In this document: piece by piece, positions 23,391 to 35,294 of the stretch
How the letters are laid out: every line of letters starts with the position of its first letter
How positions within the stretch are numbered: the first letter of the stretch is position 1
Source of the DNA: Rhizophagus irregularis
Lineage: Eukaryota; Glomeromycota; Glomeromycetes; Glomerales; Glomeraceae
Length of the DNA: 64,000 nucleotides
Assembly: GCF_026210795.1 (NCBI RefSeq)
Contig: NC_089436.1
Span: forward strand, 3,968,001 to 4,032,000
Direction of reading: 5' to 3'
The notes under the pieces: generated by a model
The model's input: the letters and a program-made list of their open reading frames with translations, nothing else
Databases searched by the model: none
What the model was told of the DNA's origin: nothing
Made by a program: the position numbers and the translations under genes

Positions 23391-24221
23391 ATGTGGACCG
23401 ACGACGAAGTAAGAATGCTCATCGATGAAAGGAAAGAAGGTAATGCACATTACCACTCGCTTGGCGGTGGTAATTGCAAGCGAGCTTGGTGGATCTCAAC
23501 CGCTGGAAAAATCAACCAAAGATTCAAAACAGTTTATACTGGACGTCAAGCGAGCGAAAAATTCCATGGTATTGTAAAGGATTGCCGGGTAAATATTCAA
23601 TATAATATTATACAATATTGTCATTATCTCTTCAAATGTAGGCTAATTTACTAATTTATAATCTTTAGAGTATGGAATTATCTATTATTAAGGATCCGAG
23701 GGGAAAAATAACAAGAAACGGGGAAAGATATTATTTAGAATTCAGAAATAAGTTTTGGAAAAAACCAAGTATTAACTTTTGAATCATCTTGTAAAGTGTT
23801 TTAATTTCTTTTTTAAATTCTAAATAATATTAAATTCTAAATAATATTTTTAGGATTGCAATTCCAACGGTCACAAACACAATTGCAACGGCAACGGTCA
23901 CAAACACAACAACAGCAACAGCAGCGGGATCAAAATCGGCAGTATCGGGATCGGGATCGGGATCAGAATCAGAATCAAGATCAGGATCAAAAAAAATTAC
24001 TTAGCCAACAACAACAGCAGCAGGATCAAGATCAGAATCAGGAGGATCAGGATCAAAAATTACAAAGGCAACAGCAACAGCAACAGCAGGATCAACAAAG
24101 GCAACAGCAACAGCAGCAGCAGGATCAGGAACAGGAAGTGGTTCAAATATTTGAGGAAGAAGAAGGAGGTTCTCAATCAAGCCTCGCAAGCCTCGCAATT
24201 TGGGAAATCGACGATGATTAA
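23391..24221 (+). CDS. Transposon-borne Myb/SANT-like protein with poly-Gln/Asp tail, 221 aa
   Basis: The exons are 23391-23588, 23669-23768 and 23854-24221, with GT-AG introns in phases 0 and 1, giving an exact 222-codon frame. Residues 1-66 (MWTDDEVRMLIDERKEGNAH... AWWISTAGKINQRFKTVYTG RQASEKFHGIVKDCR) match the Myb/SANT-like pattern WT..E...LI..R...... W..IA..IN with spaced aromatic residues. Residues 67-99 continue a basic region (SIIKDPRGKITRNGERYY). The tail is built almost only of Q, D, N and R and ends with an acidic patch EEEEGG and IWEIDDD. A DNA-binding domain plus acidic/Gln tail suits a TnpA-like accessory protein or transcription regulator of the element (inference). An array of GTGAGTC repeats lies upstream. 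Confidence 0.75.
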
Positions 24222-24812
24222 TTAATGTTAATTAAATTGCGAGGCTTGATGTTAATTAATTAATTTCATATTATTATAATTATTGCTTATTTCTTAGTAT
24301 ATATTAACGTTTTAATAATTAATTAATTAATATTATTCATTTTAATAAAAAAAATTTTTATATTATTATCATTGCTATAATATTAACGCGATTTTTATTA
24401 TAAAGGCTAAATTGGCCAAATGAATGCCTGCCTAATTGTTATATTTAACTATAAACAATTTTATTTATAAACGTTATTATAATACATTACAATACGTCGT
24501 CTATGCAGTCTGTTATAATAAATACGTCTGTTATTAGTCCAGATATCGGTAAAGAATTCTATACTTATTTGAGAACTATTGCAAATACTTATTCAGATTT
24601 TAACGGCAAGTAAGGCAGACGTTTATTTCTAATTTTATTAGATTGAAATTACGTATAATATAGGGCGTTATAAAATTTACAATACAAAAAGAACTAATAA
24701 GAATTTTCCCTACAGTTTTATTTAAGAAAGTTTTATTTAAGAAATCCGACATACACATCGCGCGTAATACAATTTCAGATTATTTGACAATTTTTAATTA
24801 AATTGTTTATTT
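24222..24812. other. Gap between convergent Myb/SANT-like and transposase genes
   Basis: AT-rich sequence that must hold both 3' ends. A 36-codon frame at 24503-24613 (MQSVIINTSVISPDIGKEFY...) has no recognised features. TTAATTAATTAA repeats occur near 24220-24330. Confidence 0.5.
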
Positions 24813-27800
24813 CTATTCTTCCATACATTCCTTATCAATAATATATGTTTTACGTCCCAATTTCATAAAACCTACACATCTATTGATTGCAGTAACATCA
24901 ATAAATTGTGTAGAACCATCACCTACAAAGGAAGTTGTACCTAATGAATCTTCATTAACTTCATTTGTCCATGTTACGTTCGCTAGCATTATTTTCTGAT
25001 CCATATACCCGTATAAAAAATAATAATTAACCTGGGCGTAAAATGATTTAGTTACGAATTCTGGGATTGCACTTGGTAAGTGAGCCCATTTGTCAATTTC
25101 TAAACGGGTCTAAAATGAAAATTATTAAATAAAACTTACAAAATTAATAAATGATTATATTGCATTAAATACTAACCAAAACAGTGTAATTAATTCGTGC
25201 CCAGTCTTTATTTCTACGTATCCATTCTGACCCAATTACTCGACCATCGGAAGTTATTAAACGACCAAATTTTGTTCCGTTGGTTTCAAAATCCTAAAAA
25301 ATGTAAAAAATGTAAATATTAGTCAATATTTAATTTTAAAATTGAAAATAAAATAACATAAAATAAAATAATACATACATTTAATCGCATTTCTGATGCA
25401 CGATCATCTATTACACATAAATGATCTTTTATTTTTTTAACTTCTTGGAATGTAAGAGTATATGGTTTAGAAGGCCATTGAAATTCTTCTTCATAATTCT
25501 CATTTGTATAAACCAAGTGCTCTTTATATTTTTTATCAGATATAGGAGGAAAGATCTGGTCATAAAATTTTCTAAAATAACACAAATTATTAAATAATTC
25601 TAACAAATATACATTGTTTGTTAGATTTTTATATGGATGGAGGCGTGATTTTGCTAGCGGTTGTAACATTCCACAAGTACGTTCCATAGGAAACTGCCAT
25701 GTTGACCAACATGGTCCAGTATCCTGAATACTATCAGCAACATGTAAAATATAATGAAAGCATACTTTCATTACACTTAGTCGGGCAGCCAAAAACTGAT
25801 AATAATAACTAAAAATAATATTATTTTAATAAAAGAACAATAATTCAATAAATAAAATAAATGTTGTAATATATATACCGTTCATAATGTTGATAAAATA
25901 GCAATAATAATTTCCTTATTTCTTCTTGATCATATAAAGATAATACTCGTTTTTGACAAAGCTGAACAGCTTTAACAAAAAAGGACCAACCTTTAAGATA
26001 ATTTGCCGGCAAACGATCTTTTAATAAAGGTAAAGAATATAAGGTTATCCATGAAGCCCACTCCTCTGCTTTGTAACCATTATGGTGATGTAAGATATTT
26101 CGTGGTGGTCGACCAAAATCAGTTGGAATGGATTTTCTTACGGTTTCCATTTCAATCCCAATCTCAGTCCATTGTTTGTTGTTAATTACATATGGCTGAT
26201 CATTAAGAATAGAATCTTTAAAAAAACAACCCATCCAATGTTTTAACATATATAATGCGATGTTTTCATAAAACAAATGCATAATATCTATTGGAAAACA
26301 TGTAGGAAATCGAGTTGTTTCTATTTCTAATAAAACACTACGTCCTGTAACACCTATTTCAAAATAATAATTATTAATTTTATAGTAAAAAAAATTATGT
26401 TGCAATAGATTTATTATTTACCTAAATCAGAAATTAATGTATCGCGTGTTCTTGATGGCGGTATTGTCATTATTTGTTCAATTCTTATCATATAATCTCT
26501 ATGAGTTCTTTTTGGTAAATCTGATGGATTATAAGTTTTATATGTTTCAATTGATGGTGGTGGTGTTGTAGGATAATATACATGATTATTATATATCCCA
26601 CGAAGATCACAGTAACGACATGCCATGTATGAATTATGTCCAGTTAAGCAAGCAAGTTTTGACAATCCGGGAGTATCTCCAGACCAGGAAAGTACCGTAA
26701 CTTTTAAGAGGAAATTCTCATTCGTAGCACCATCATAGCATTCAACACCATCTACAAATTTACAAATTTACAATTATTTTTAATATATTTTTTTTATCAT
26801 TAAGTTTTATCATAATGTATGTAATTAAAATTACCATTTAATAAGCATAATTCTTCAACTATTGGTTTCATAAAAGAATTAAAATTTTTTGGAGCTTTAG
26901 GACCCGGGATGATTGAAGTAATAAGTAAATTTTCTTTTTTTACACGTTGATGGGGTGGCAAATTAGCATTAATAAATAAAACTATCCAACAATCATCACA
27001 TTTTTGTTTGAATAGTTGATAACCGTCAACAGAACCTAAAAGTGCAATATCACGATCGTCTTGAAAATATCCCTCTTGGGATAGATATTTATATTGTGAG
27101 CCGTCAAATACATCGCCAATAGCACCATTATCTTCTCTGGTAATATATTCAGAACGATAACGTAATTGTTTTGCGCGTGTTGGATCTTGATATTGAATTT
27201 TAAATCGATTCTGAATTGAAAAATATGCTACTTGTGCTCTTGGTCGTCCTCCTTCTTGATAACGTTCAGCTTTACAATAGGTACATTTATTTAATGTTTC
27301 CAAATTACCAGTAAAAGCGCAGCATGAATTTATGCACATATCAACCCAAATTGGTTTAATAGGAACTATATTTTTAAGTGTTTTTATTAGTGTATATTGA
27401 CTTGTAAAATTACCACTAGCTGCAGTAACAATTTCTTTAAAGGCTGCATCAGTAATATTTCATCGAGTTTTTACTTCAAGAAGACGTAAACCTCTAGCAA
27501 CTTCATCATTAATACTATTAATATTAGACCCTACAATATTAGACCCTACAAATAATATGTATTTGCATTAATAATAAATAATTTTAAATAAATAAATAAA
27601 TATTGCGTATATTACCTTCTGTTAAATTAATACCGTCATCAGATGATTCATTATCGCTACTATATAGTCCTTTTTGTAATACTTCAAACGTATTATTATC
27701 ATCAAAAGAATCATATAAACTTTCATAAGATTCAGATTCAGTTGCAGTGGATGATTCTGTTTTTTCATCAGAATTGTCACGATTGTCATGGTGTTCTTGA

Positions 27801-28341
27801 TTGTCATCATAGCAATCATCATCAATTACCATGAGAACGGGAGTAGGAGATCTTGAAGATCTATTATCAAATTCATTCCTCCTATCATCATTACAATTAA
27901 AATATAATATAAAACATTTAATAATCATTATTAGTTAACGAATAACAGAAATATTCTCCTTAATACTTACTGTTTATATTCTACATCATTATCATCATGA
28001 TTATTATCGTCGTAGTCGTTATTATTATCATCATTATCGCCATCATTATCGTGGTCGTCATCGTGATCGTTATCGTCATCGTGGTCTTTGTCGTGGTTGT
28101 TATTATTATCATCATTATCGTTATCGTTATTATCGTCCTCATGATCGTTATTATTATTATTATTATCATCATTATCGCTATCGTCGTCGTCGCTATCATC
28201 ATCGTTGTCGCTAAAATTATAATTCTTTTTTGCATTTTTAATATGTCTCCATTTGGTAGTAGGATGCACATATTTACCAATATTATCTGATCCTTTTTTT
28301 TTACATTTGGAACATATACATAATACTTTATTATTCGACAT
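24813..28341 (-). CDS. Tnp2-type transposase (PF02992-like) of the 13.8-kb CMC element
   Basis: About eight exons splice in phase to roughly 1,000 residues. The N-terminus MSNNKVLCICSKCKKKG...HPTTKWRH is a zinc-ribbon-like start, followed by two Asp/Asn-rich stretches encoded by GAT/AAC-rich DNA. The core has the family landmarks: CINSCC...CTYCKAERY, SVDGYQLF (likely first catalytic Asp region), NLPPHQR, IPGPKAPKNFN..PIVEEL, GDTPGLSKLACLTGHNS, ACRYCD and FPIDIMHLFYENI. The C-terminal part runs through PFC-like QFPMERTCGMLQP and ends IDKECMEE. A TGA at 27460-27462 interrupts KTR-NITDAAFKEIV where Trp is expected; all else is open. Such enzymes cut and rejoin element ends. Because of the TGA this copy may need read-through or help from another copy. 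It is divergent from the lysine-rich gene at 29928. Confidence 0.88.
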
Positions 28342-29410
28342 TTTTTTTCCAATACTTTTTTTTCACAATTTATAAAAAATAAACACTTTTTTTTTACACT
28401 ATACAAGATTTATAAAAATTAAAAACTAAAATACTTTTTTTTTTCACACTGCATAAAATTTATGTTTCAGATTTTATAAGCTAAAAAATTTTGATTTATC
28501 TTTATTCGGAATAATTTGTACACAAATATTCCTGTCGTTTTAAGATGGCTGTGTAATTTAAAAATAGATGAAAACTCCTTTTGTATTCCTTTTTTGTACT
28601 TCGAATATTGTATTAAAAAAAAGATTTTTTTTTTTTTAAGAACAATTGATAATGTTTCTGCCTATTTTTTTTTAAAAAAAAAGCATTATACATATCTCTT
28701 TACATACATCTTTACACCAGTGTTACACACCCATTTATTTCGTTGCGATTAACGACGGATTAATCATCTTAAAAAAAATTATCCTCGTTCGAGGATCTAA
28801 CACTTAATCTACAGTAATACTATCACTATTTTTTTGTCGTCAAAAAAAATATATTTTTACGTCAACAATTATTCATCAAATTAAATAACTATTATTTTAA
28901 ATAAGTATTACATTCCTGTAAAAATATGATCCGTATTTTATCTTTCCATGTTTTTTTTTATGAATGTATCATTTTAATAGAATTAATAATAGCTTTAAAT
29001 CATGGAAATTTTCATCTCGATATCCGTGAATGTATCATTTTCACGGAATTTTTACGGAAGACACGGAAGACACGGAGAAATAATGGAAAAATTCGGATAA
29101 AAATTTTTTATAGGGGTTAAAATCTTATGATAAAATGGCTGTGTAATTTTAAAATAGATATGAAAACCTCCTTTGTATTCCTTTTTTGTACTTCGAATGC
29201 TGTCATTTTTTAAAAAAAAAAAAGATCGCTTTAAGAAACTTTGGTCTTCGGTTGAAGTCTTATGATGAAAAACCCCTTTTTGTATTTTTTTTTGTATACA
29301 ATATTACTGTCAAATATTGTCACTTTTGTATTCCTTTTTTGTATACAATATTGCTGTCAAATATTGTCAATTTTTTTTAAAAAATCTTAAGAAAATCGAT
29401 AATGTTTCTA

Positions 29411-29443
<33 letters not shown>

Positions 29444-29927
29444 ATAGGAAACAACTTCCCAAAAAATATTAATACTAAATCTAGTGTGAAATCTTCATAT
29501 TTTTATTAAGTCACGCACGATTATAATAATTTGTTATAATAATTTGTATCGTTTATTCATTTTATTATTCTTTATTTAAAAAACTCTACCGTAACTGTTG
29601 AAATAGCTAAAAATAGATGTTATAAAAACCCTTTTATATTCCTTTTTTGTACACAATATCGCTATCAATTTTTTTTAGAAAAAAAATTTGATCGTTGTAT
29701 TTTTCTTTTTTAAGAAATGTCGATGATGTTTCTGCCTTTTTTTTTTAAAAAAAAATTATTCGTTTATCTTTCCTTTTTAGGAAAAATCGCTAATGTTTCT
29801 ACCTTTTTTTTTAAAAAAAAAACCTCGTCAAGTTAATATAAATTCAGAGAAATTTAATTCATTCTTTTTTTCTTCGTTTTCTTCGTTCTATCTGAATTTC
29901 TCTTCATTACATTTGGATTTTTTTGTT
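28342..29927. repeat. Divergent promoter region made of degenerate T-run/A-run repeats
   Basis: At least four imperfect units share the order TTTGTATTCCTTTTTTGTAC, CAATAT..CTGTCAA, a T run, an A run, and GATAATGTTTCT.CC followed by T8-A8 palindromes (about 28575-28690, 29170-29240, 29290-29440 and 29630-29830). The region separates the transposase (minus) from the lysine-rich gene (plus) and so must contain both promoters. No gene is supported in it; open frames such as 28516-28752 are repeat by-products. Confidence 0.6.
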
Positions 29928-31238
29928 ATGGCTACTAACAAAAAATTAAATAAAATAACCGTTCTTAATCAATCAAAAAAATCGTCAGATCTTCCTGTTC
30001 AACAAAATGTAAGTTAATTTTAGCATTTATATTGCAGTTTGATCTCTTTTTAACATTAAGTTTTAATTATAAATATAGAGAATTCTAGAAAAAGTGGTGG
30101 ATGAAACTGTATCAATTTCCAAACCAACCGGTGCTTACATTAATATTGCAAAAATTTTAAACCTGACTAATGAGGAATTTAATGGTTACAAAGTTTGTAA
30201 TATATAAATATGTAATTGTTGATATAATTCATGTATTATCATTTTAGGATTTAACTTTTATATATTTTACTAGTCAAGTATACGTGACCTAATTGAAGCG
30301 TATATCGATGTTGAAACGTCCTGGGAAAAGCAGGAGAGGAGAGCAATATTAAAAATTATCGAGAAGGTGAGTATATTGTAAATTAATCATACTTTAAATC
30401 AATACATTTATAATACATTTAACAAAATTTTTTTTTCAGTTCAAAGGGAATAATAGTCATTTTCCCAAAACAACAGGAGATTGGGCTATCAAAGAATTAT
30501 TTCGCCGCTCGATGAACAATAAACGTAAATAATAATTTCATCTTTTGAATTATATTTATTTATAAAAATAAATACGTATTAATTTTTGAATTTTATAAAA
30601 GGTGCCCACCAAAAAAAACTAAAGAAGAAGGAAACGGAAGTTATTTTAAAAAAGAATAAATCGGTGATCACTAGAGATAAAATTAAAAACAAAGTGGTCA
30701 TTAGTAGTAGTGGAACTGCAGATGATTTATCAGATAAGGTATAATATATATAGTATAAGCATTTTGTTAAAAACATATTTTTAACTTCAGTTATATCTCT
30801 TTTAAACTTTTCTTGAAGTCTGATAATAACGATAATAATACAGACGTTGACGATACCAATACAAATGTCAGCGGAAAGAGCAGAAAGAAAAAAAATGATA
30901 ATAATACAGACGTTGACAATACCAATACAAATGTCAGCGGAAAGAGCGGAAAGAAAAAAAATGATAATAGTACAGACGTTGGCAATACAAATGCCAGCGA
31001 AAAGAGCGGGAAGAAAAAAAATGAAAGAAAAAAATCTGGGCGGATTTCCAATCAACCGCGAAAAGGTAATAATTAATATTTATTTTTTCATTTTATATTA
31101 CAAAAAATTTTTTATAATAATCAATTAATTTTTATTTTTATTTTAGATTATAACGAAAATAATAAAGTAAGTTATTTAATTTGAAATTAATTAGTTACAA
31201 ATACTAATATTTTATTTTATTTCATAAATTAGAGATAA
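29928..31238 (+). CDS. Transposon-borne lysine-rich protein with three tandem repeats, about 260 aa
   Basis: Seven exons fit in phase: 29928-30008, 30079-30192, 30274-30366, 30440-30524, 30602-30738, 30819-31065 and 31147 onward. The last may end at 31184 unspliced or at 31238 through a perfect GTAAGT donor. The N-terminus is MATNKKLNKITVLNQSKKSS. Residues 28-125 look like a compact helical domain (EKVVDETVSISKPTGAYINI, SSIRDLIEAYIDVETSWEKQ, TGDWAIKELFRRSM). Then comes a Lys-rich linker, and three copies of a repeat near NDNNTDVDNTNTNVSGKSGKKK. I do not recognise the family. The charge suggests a nuclear, nucleic-acid-linked role. It is transcribed away from the transposase. The clean exon structure argues that it is a real gene of the element. 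Confidence 0.65.
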
Positions 31239-31509
31239 CATACATAATATGCATATATATTTTAAATAAAGTAAATTTTTGTGTTGTCGTATTGCTTTTG
31301 TAATGAAATTTTGTAACTAATACAAAATTAAAGTTTAAAAGTTCATTTTTCGTTAGTTAAAATTTTGTGTCACTACTTATCCGGTTAGTTTGGAAAATAA
31401 AAGAAATTGTCCAATTAAAATTATGTATATAATACACGTGATCTGATCGTCCAATTAAAATTAAATTATATTATACCACGTGATCTGATCATCAAAATAA
31501 ATAATAAAT

Positions 31510-32180
31510 ATAACGCAGAAAATATTTGTTTATTTTTTTATTTCTTCAAACTTTTTTTCTTTTTTCTTCAAACTTTTCTTTTCGTTTATTTATTTTTTAA
31601 CTTTTTTACATTACTAACTTACTTTTTTCACTACGCAGAATTTATTTTTTAACTTTTTTACATTACTAACTTACTTTTTTCACTACGCAGAAAATATTTG
31701 TTTATTTTTTTTAACCTTTTTTTTCTTCAAACTTTTTTTCTTCAAACTTTCTTTTCTTCAAACTTTCTTTTCTTCAAACTTTTTTTCTTCAAACTTTCTT
31801 TTCGGTAAGAAAATTTATTTTTTTATCCTTTTATTTATTTTCTAACTTTTTTACATTTCAATTACTAACTTGCTTTTTTCACTAACTTTATACTTTTTTT
31901 TATTATTACTAACGCTAACAAACGCTAACAATTACTTTCCATACTACTTACTAATTTGCTTTCTTTATTAACTTCATACTTTTTTATTTTTAATATTAAT
32001 AATTTACTTACAATAATTTATTTTACTTTCTTTTTTTTATTATTACTAACGCTAACAAATGCTAACAATTTACTTTCCATACTACTTACTAATTCTAATT
32101 TTGCTTTCTTTACTAACTTCATACTTTTTTATTTTTAATATTAATAATTTACTTATACCAATAATTTACTTTACTTTCTT
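31510..32180. repeat. Nested tandem repeats in the right arm of the 13.8-kb element
   Basis: A unit with TTACATTACTAACTTACTTTTTTCACTACGCAGAA occurs twice (about 31590-31690), TTCTTCAAACTTT recurs many times (31545-31800), and a block of about 150 bases with ACTAACGCTAACAAA and CTTTCCATACTACTTACTAA occurs twice (31900-32050 and 32045-32180). The 1.3-kb derivative has the complementary sequences expanded differently, as a 65-base unit three times. No gene is seen in 31239-32822. Confidence 0.7.
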
Positions 32181-32436
32181 TAATATTTGATTTTATTTTC
32201 TTTATACATTTATAGTTTTAATTTATAGTTTATATCTAATACAGCGATAGTATATTATTTATGAATTATTATATATATATATTTATATTTTTTTATAGTT
32301 TTCTACATTTATAATTCATATCAAATATAGTGTTTTATTTTGTATATTAAATTAATAAAAATCCATAATTTCACTTTATAAATTTGCTTGTCGTTAATCG
32401 TTACTGACCAAATTTTAACTTACTGTAATCATAATT

Positions 32437-32640
32437 CCTAAAATTCGGCCCACAATAATTCCTAAATTCGGCTTACAATAATTCCTAAATTTGCCATAAT
32501 AATTCTTAATAATTCGGCCCACAATAATTCCTAAATTCGGCCATAATAATTCCTAATAATTCCTAAAATTCGGCTCACAATAATTTCTAAATTCGGCCCA
32601 GAATAATTCCTAAAATTCGGCCCAAAATTTGGCTCAAAAA
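32437..32640. repeat. Subterminal array built on AATTCGGCCCACAATAATTCCTAA
   Basis: About nine imperfect units of 18-24 bases (CCTAAA(A)TTCGGC followed by CCACAATAATT) lie 180-390 bp inside the right end. The 1.3-kb derivative has only about two degenerate units at the matching place, so the array expanded in one lineage or contracted in the other. Subterminal repeat arrays are a hallmark of CACTA-type elements. Confidence 0.75.
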
Positions 32641-32808
32641 TTAGACAATAATTATATAAAATCAGGTCATAAATTGGATGATTATTGTATGATTGCCATA
32701 CAACTATTGTGTGATTTATTGCAATTTTTAGCACAATTATTGTATGGTCAAATATACAGAAATCATAGTGAATTTAATTGGATGTTTTTTCAACAAAAAT
32801 CACACAGG

Positions 32809-32822
32809 CTTTTTTCATAGGG
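32809..32822 (-). repeat. Right terminal inverted repeat of the 13.8-kb element
   Basis: CTTTTTTCATAGGG, the inverse of the left end, followed directly by the CAA duplication. Inside it lies GTGTGATTTTTGTTG (inverted), shared with the left end of the 1.3-kb copy. Confidence 0.9.
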
Positions 32823-32825
32823 CAA

Positions 32826-34118
32826 CTTTGACCTACTCAGAGCCACAAGCGTATTATTTTAACGATTTTTTTGATGGAACAGCAAAGTACACAACGATTG
32901 GCGAAGAAGACAGCAAAGCACACAACGATTGACAGAAAAGTAGTGGCATAATTGTGCTAAGTCAAGATAATACTAATGAATTTCCATAATTAATTTTTGT
33001 ATTCATTAGATGTTTACGTTTCGTACAAAGTGTTCTGCAAGAAAAAAAAACAGAGCTAAATAAGTGGTTGATCGACTAAGAAATTCACGTCCATTAATGT
33101 ACAAAGTGTTCGTTGATAAAAAAAATTTTTTTTTTATGTTAGTAATGCATTTCTTTATCAATTACCATGATAGCATAACAAACCTAAAAATACATAGAAG
33201 CAAGCACGGTAATCGTGACTTACCACTATAACTAAACATATTTTTCTTAAAATCGTACCTTTGTTAAACCTGATAGCCCATTCTTAATAAAATATGAAAA
33301 GCCCATTCAGATAACTCTTCAGTGTTACGAAAGAGCTTTGAGCCCGTTACTATAACTTGATCCACGTGGTTTTTTCTGACCTTTTTCCAAATCTTCTCCT
33401 CTGCATAATTCACGTGATCGCCGCAGAAATGATTTTCGTCAGTACAAAATTCCGATCACCTCATCAACTCGCCTTCTAATTGGTACTTGATAAATCTCTA
33501 ACCTTCCTTTTAATCTTTTTTTTCCTTTTAAAAAATGAAACTTACGTTCGATTACATCATAATATAGTTCAAAAGAGGAAACATCCGCAATCTAACAAAT
33601 GGAAGAATGGAAGGAGATAATTCAACACAAATATGATACTTATTTTGAACCCTAATTCCACGTTCGGGCCCGCATGTACAGTAGCAAAAGGAAGATTGGG
33701 AATTTCTTTATCGGGCCATATATTTTGTATTATTTAACTGATCTAACCCAATCTAGTAGAATTATAATAATAAATTAACAAGATTGACTATATTTAGTAT
33801 CCTATCAGTTTCACAATTTGAAAATTTAAAGATTCTCTTTATAACATTTTTTTGTTTCAAATTGAAGCACATCTCTGCTTAATATAATCAATCTTAAAAA
33901 AAGAAAAATCATGAATTTAAATGTTTCAGGAGGATTCCATCCCGACCATCCGTCTCTCTGAATTGAATCAATTTTTTCCATGCGTTTTGACGGTCTGGAT
34001 CTCTGTTATAGAAAACCTGCAGAAATTCAAATATTTTAAACTAACCATTACACAAGTAAAATAAATTAATATAATAAGTTAATAATCTCAAGCCATAAAT
34101 CAAGTGGTATGCACAGAT
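32826..34118. other. Host flank right of the transposon, no gene seen
   Basis: Joined to the left flank (18880-18997) this would be the upstream region of the minus-strand gene starting at 18807. It contains AGCAAAG.ACACAACGATTG twice near 32880-32930. No coding sequence is supported. Confidence 0.45.
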
Positions 34119-34349
34119 TCACAGTAGGCATGACCCGTTCCTCCTTTGGAACCAAACTCCAACATTGGGTCTTCGATTATCGTTGCCAATCACACAAATT
34201 ACATTCGATTGTATATACCAATTTCCATTTTGACTTTTGAACGAATTTGACAGTTTGCGGCGGCGGAGTCGCTCCTTATCCCCTCCGTCATAAAGATTCA
34301 TTCTACATACACACTTGCATATGATATTCATTATTCTTAAGAAGTTCAT
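34119..34349 (-). pseudogene. Short fragment, possibly of a Uma2/PD-(D/E)XK-like nuclease family
   Basis: The frame includes DKERLRRRKLSNSFKSQNGN and RRPNVGVWFQRRNGS. The phrase RP.VGVW recalls the strand carrying RPDVGVW in fungal Uma2-like (restriction endonuclease fold) proteins of this lineage, but the Asp is Asn here and nothing else of the domain can be found nearby. The call is weak and rests on one motif. Confidence 0.2.
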
Positions 34350-34770
34350 AATTGATTATTTCAGCTTTATAATACGAGTGTATCGCTTTGCGCACACTAA
34401 GATTATCAGATTTAACATCTGGAAAGTGACCGGTTGATTCTGTTTTCCTCTTACTGCTTCTTCTATTTGTCCAAGAACCTGGTGTGGTTGTTAGTTATTT
34501 CACTTTCATTGTTTTACAGTAAAGATCACAATATCACATAAATATCTTACGAGCTTCTGAAGTTTGGCAAACCAATTACTGCAACATTCATGTTTGTAAA
34601 GAATTATGTTGGAGTTTTTATAGAAGAAAAATTATAAACTGTGATGATCAAAGTCCTAATGACATTGATCAATTAATGTAACGAGTTTATTTTAAGGGAT
34701 ACTTTTAGTTTTTATTTTAAGTCGGTTAAATCAATTGGCATTAGATATTAATGCAATAAACAACAATATA

Positions 34771-35294
34771 CACAGTGAAATTCGATAAACCGGATATTCG
34801 ATAAACCGGATTTGGGCCTAAACCGGACTTTTTTGCTGGAACCAAATCACGTATATTAAAATAGGCTCGATATACCGGAGTTTACTAGTAAAAGCTCGAT
34901 ATTCGCTATAACGGATCAATTTTCTAACCAGCTATAGTAAAAATGATTCGATAAACCGGATCACGTGACTGGGAACCAATAAAATTTAAGTAACGTGATG
35001 CGGTAAATCTTAAATTTGGCCGGAATTATAAAAATCTTAATTCCGGCTGAAGTTAAGTATTACTTATATATTCAATTAAAATATTTTATATTCATTTTCA
35101 TGACCTCTATAACTTAAAACTAGATGAAAAAAATCAAATTATAGTGTATATTAGTTTTATTAGCATGAAAATTTTTTAAAAATTCAATATAATAGATTTT
35201 CAATATATCGAAATTTTTTCGCTAAACCGGATATCCCGATAAACCGGATATTTTTAGTGGAACCGATAGATCCGGTTTATCGAATTTCACTGTG
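34771..35294. mobile_element. pogo/Tigger-like MITE, 524 bp
   Basis: CACAGTGAAATTCGATAAAC at the left end is mirrored by GTTTATCGAATTTCACTGTG at the right end, with TA on each side. The CAGTG-type end and TA target are hallmarks of pogo-like Tc1/mariner elements. Internal copies of GATAAACCGGAT occur several times in both orientations. There is no transposase frame, so it is non-autonomous. Near-identical arms suggest modest age. Confidence 0.8.

Noticed and set aside
27997-28290. Plus-strand hydrophobic frame of Ile/Val runs that could look like a membrane protein
   Set aside because: It is antisense to the Asp/Asn-rich segment of the transposase first exon; the hydrophobic run is just the complement of GAT/AAC-type codons.
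30579-31055. Minus-strand repetitive hydrophobic frames
   Set aside because: Antisense of the lysine-rich repeat exon on the plus strand, which splices cleanly.
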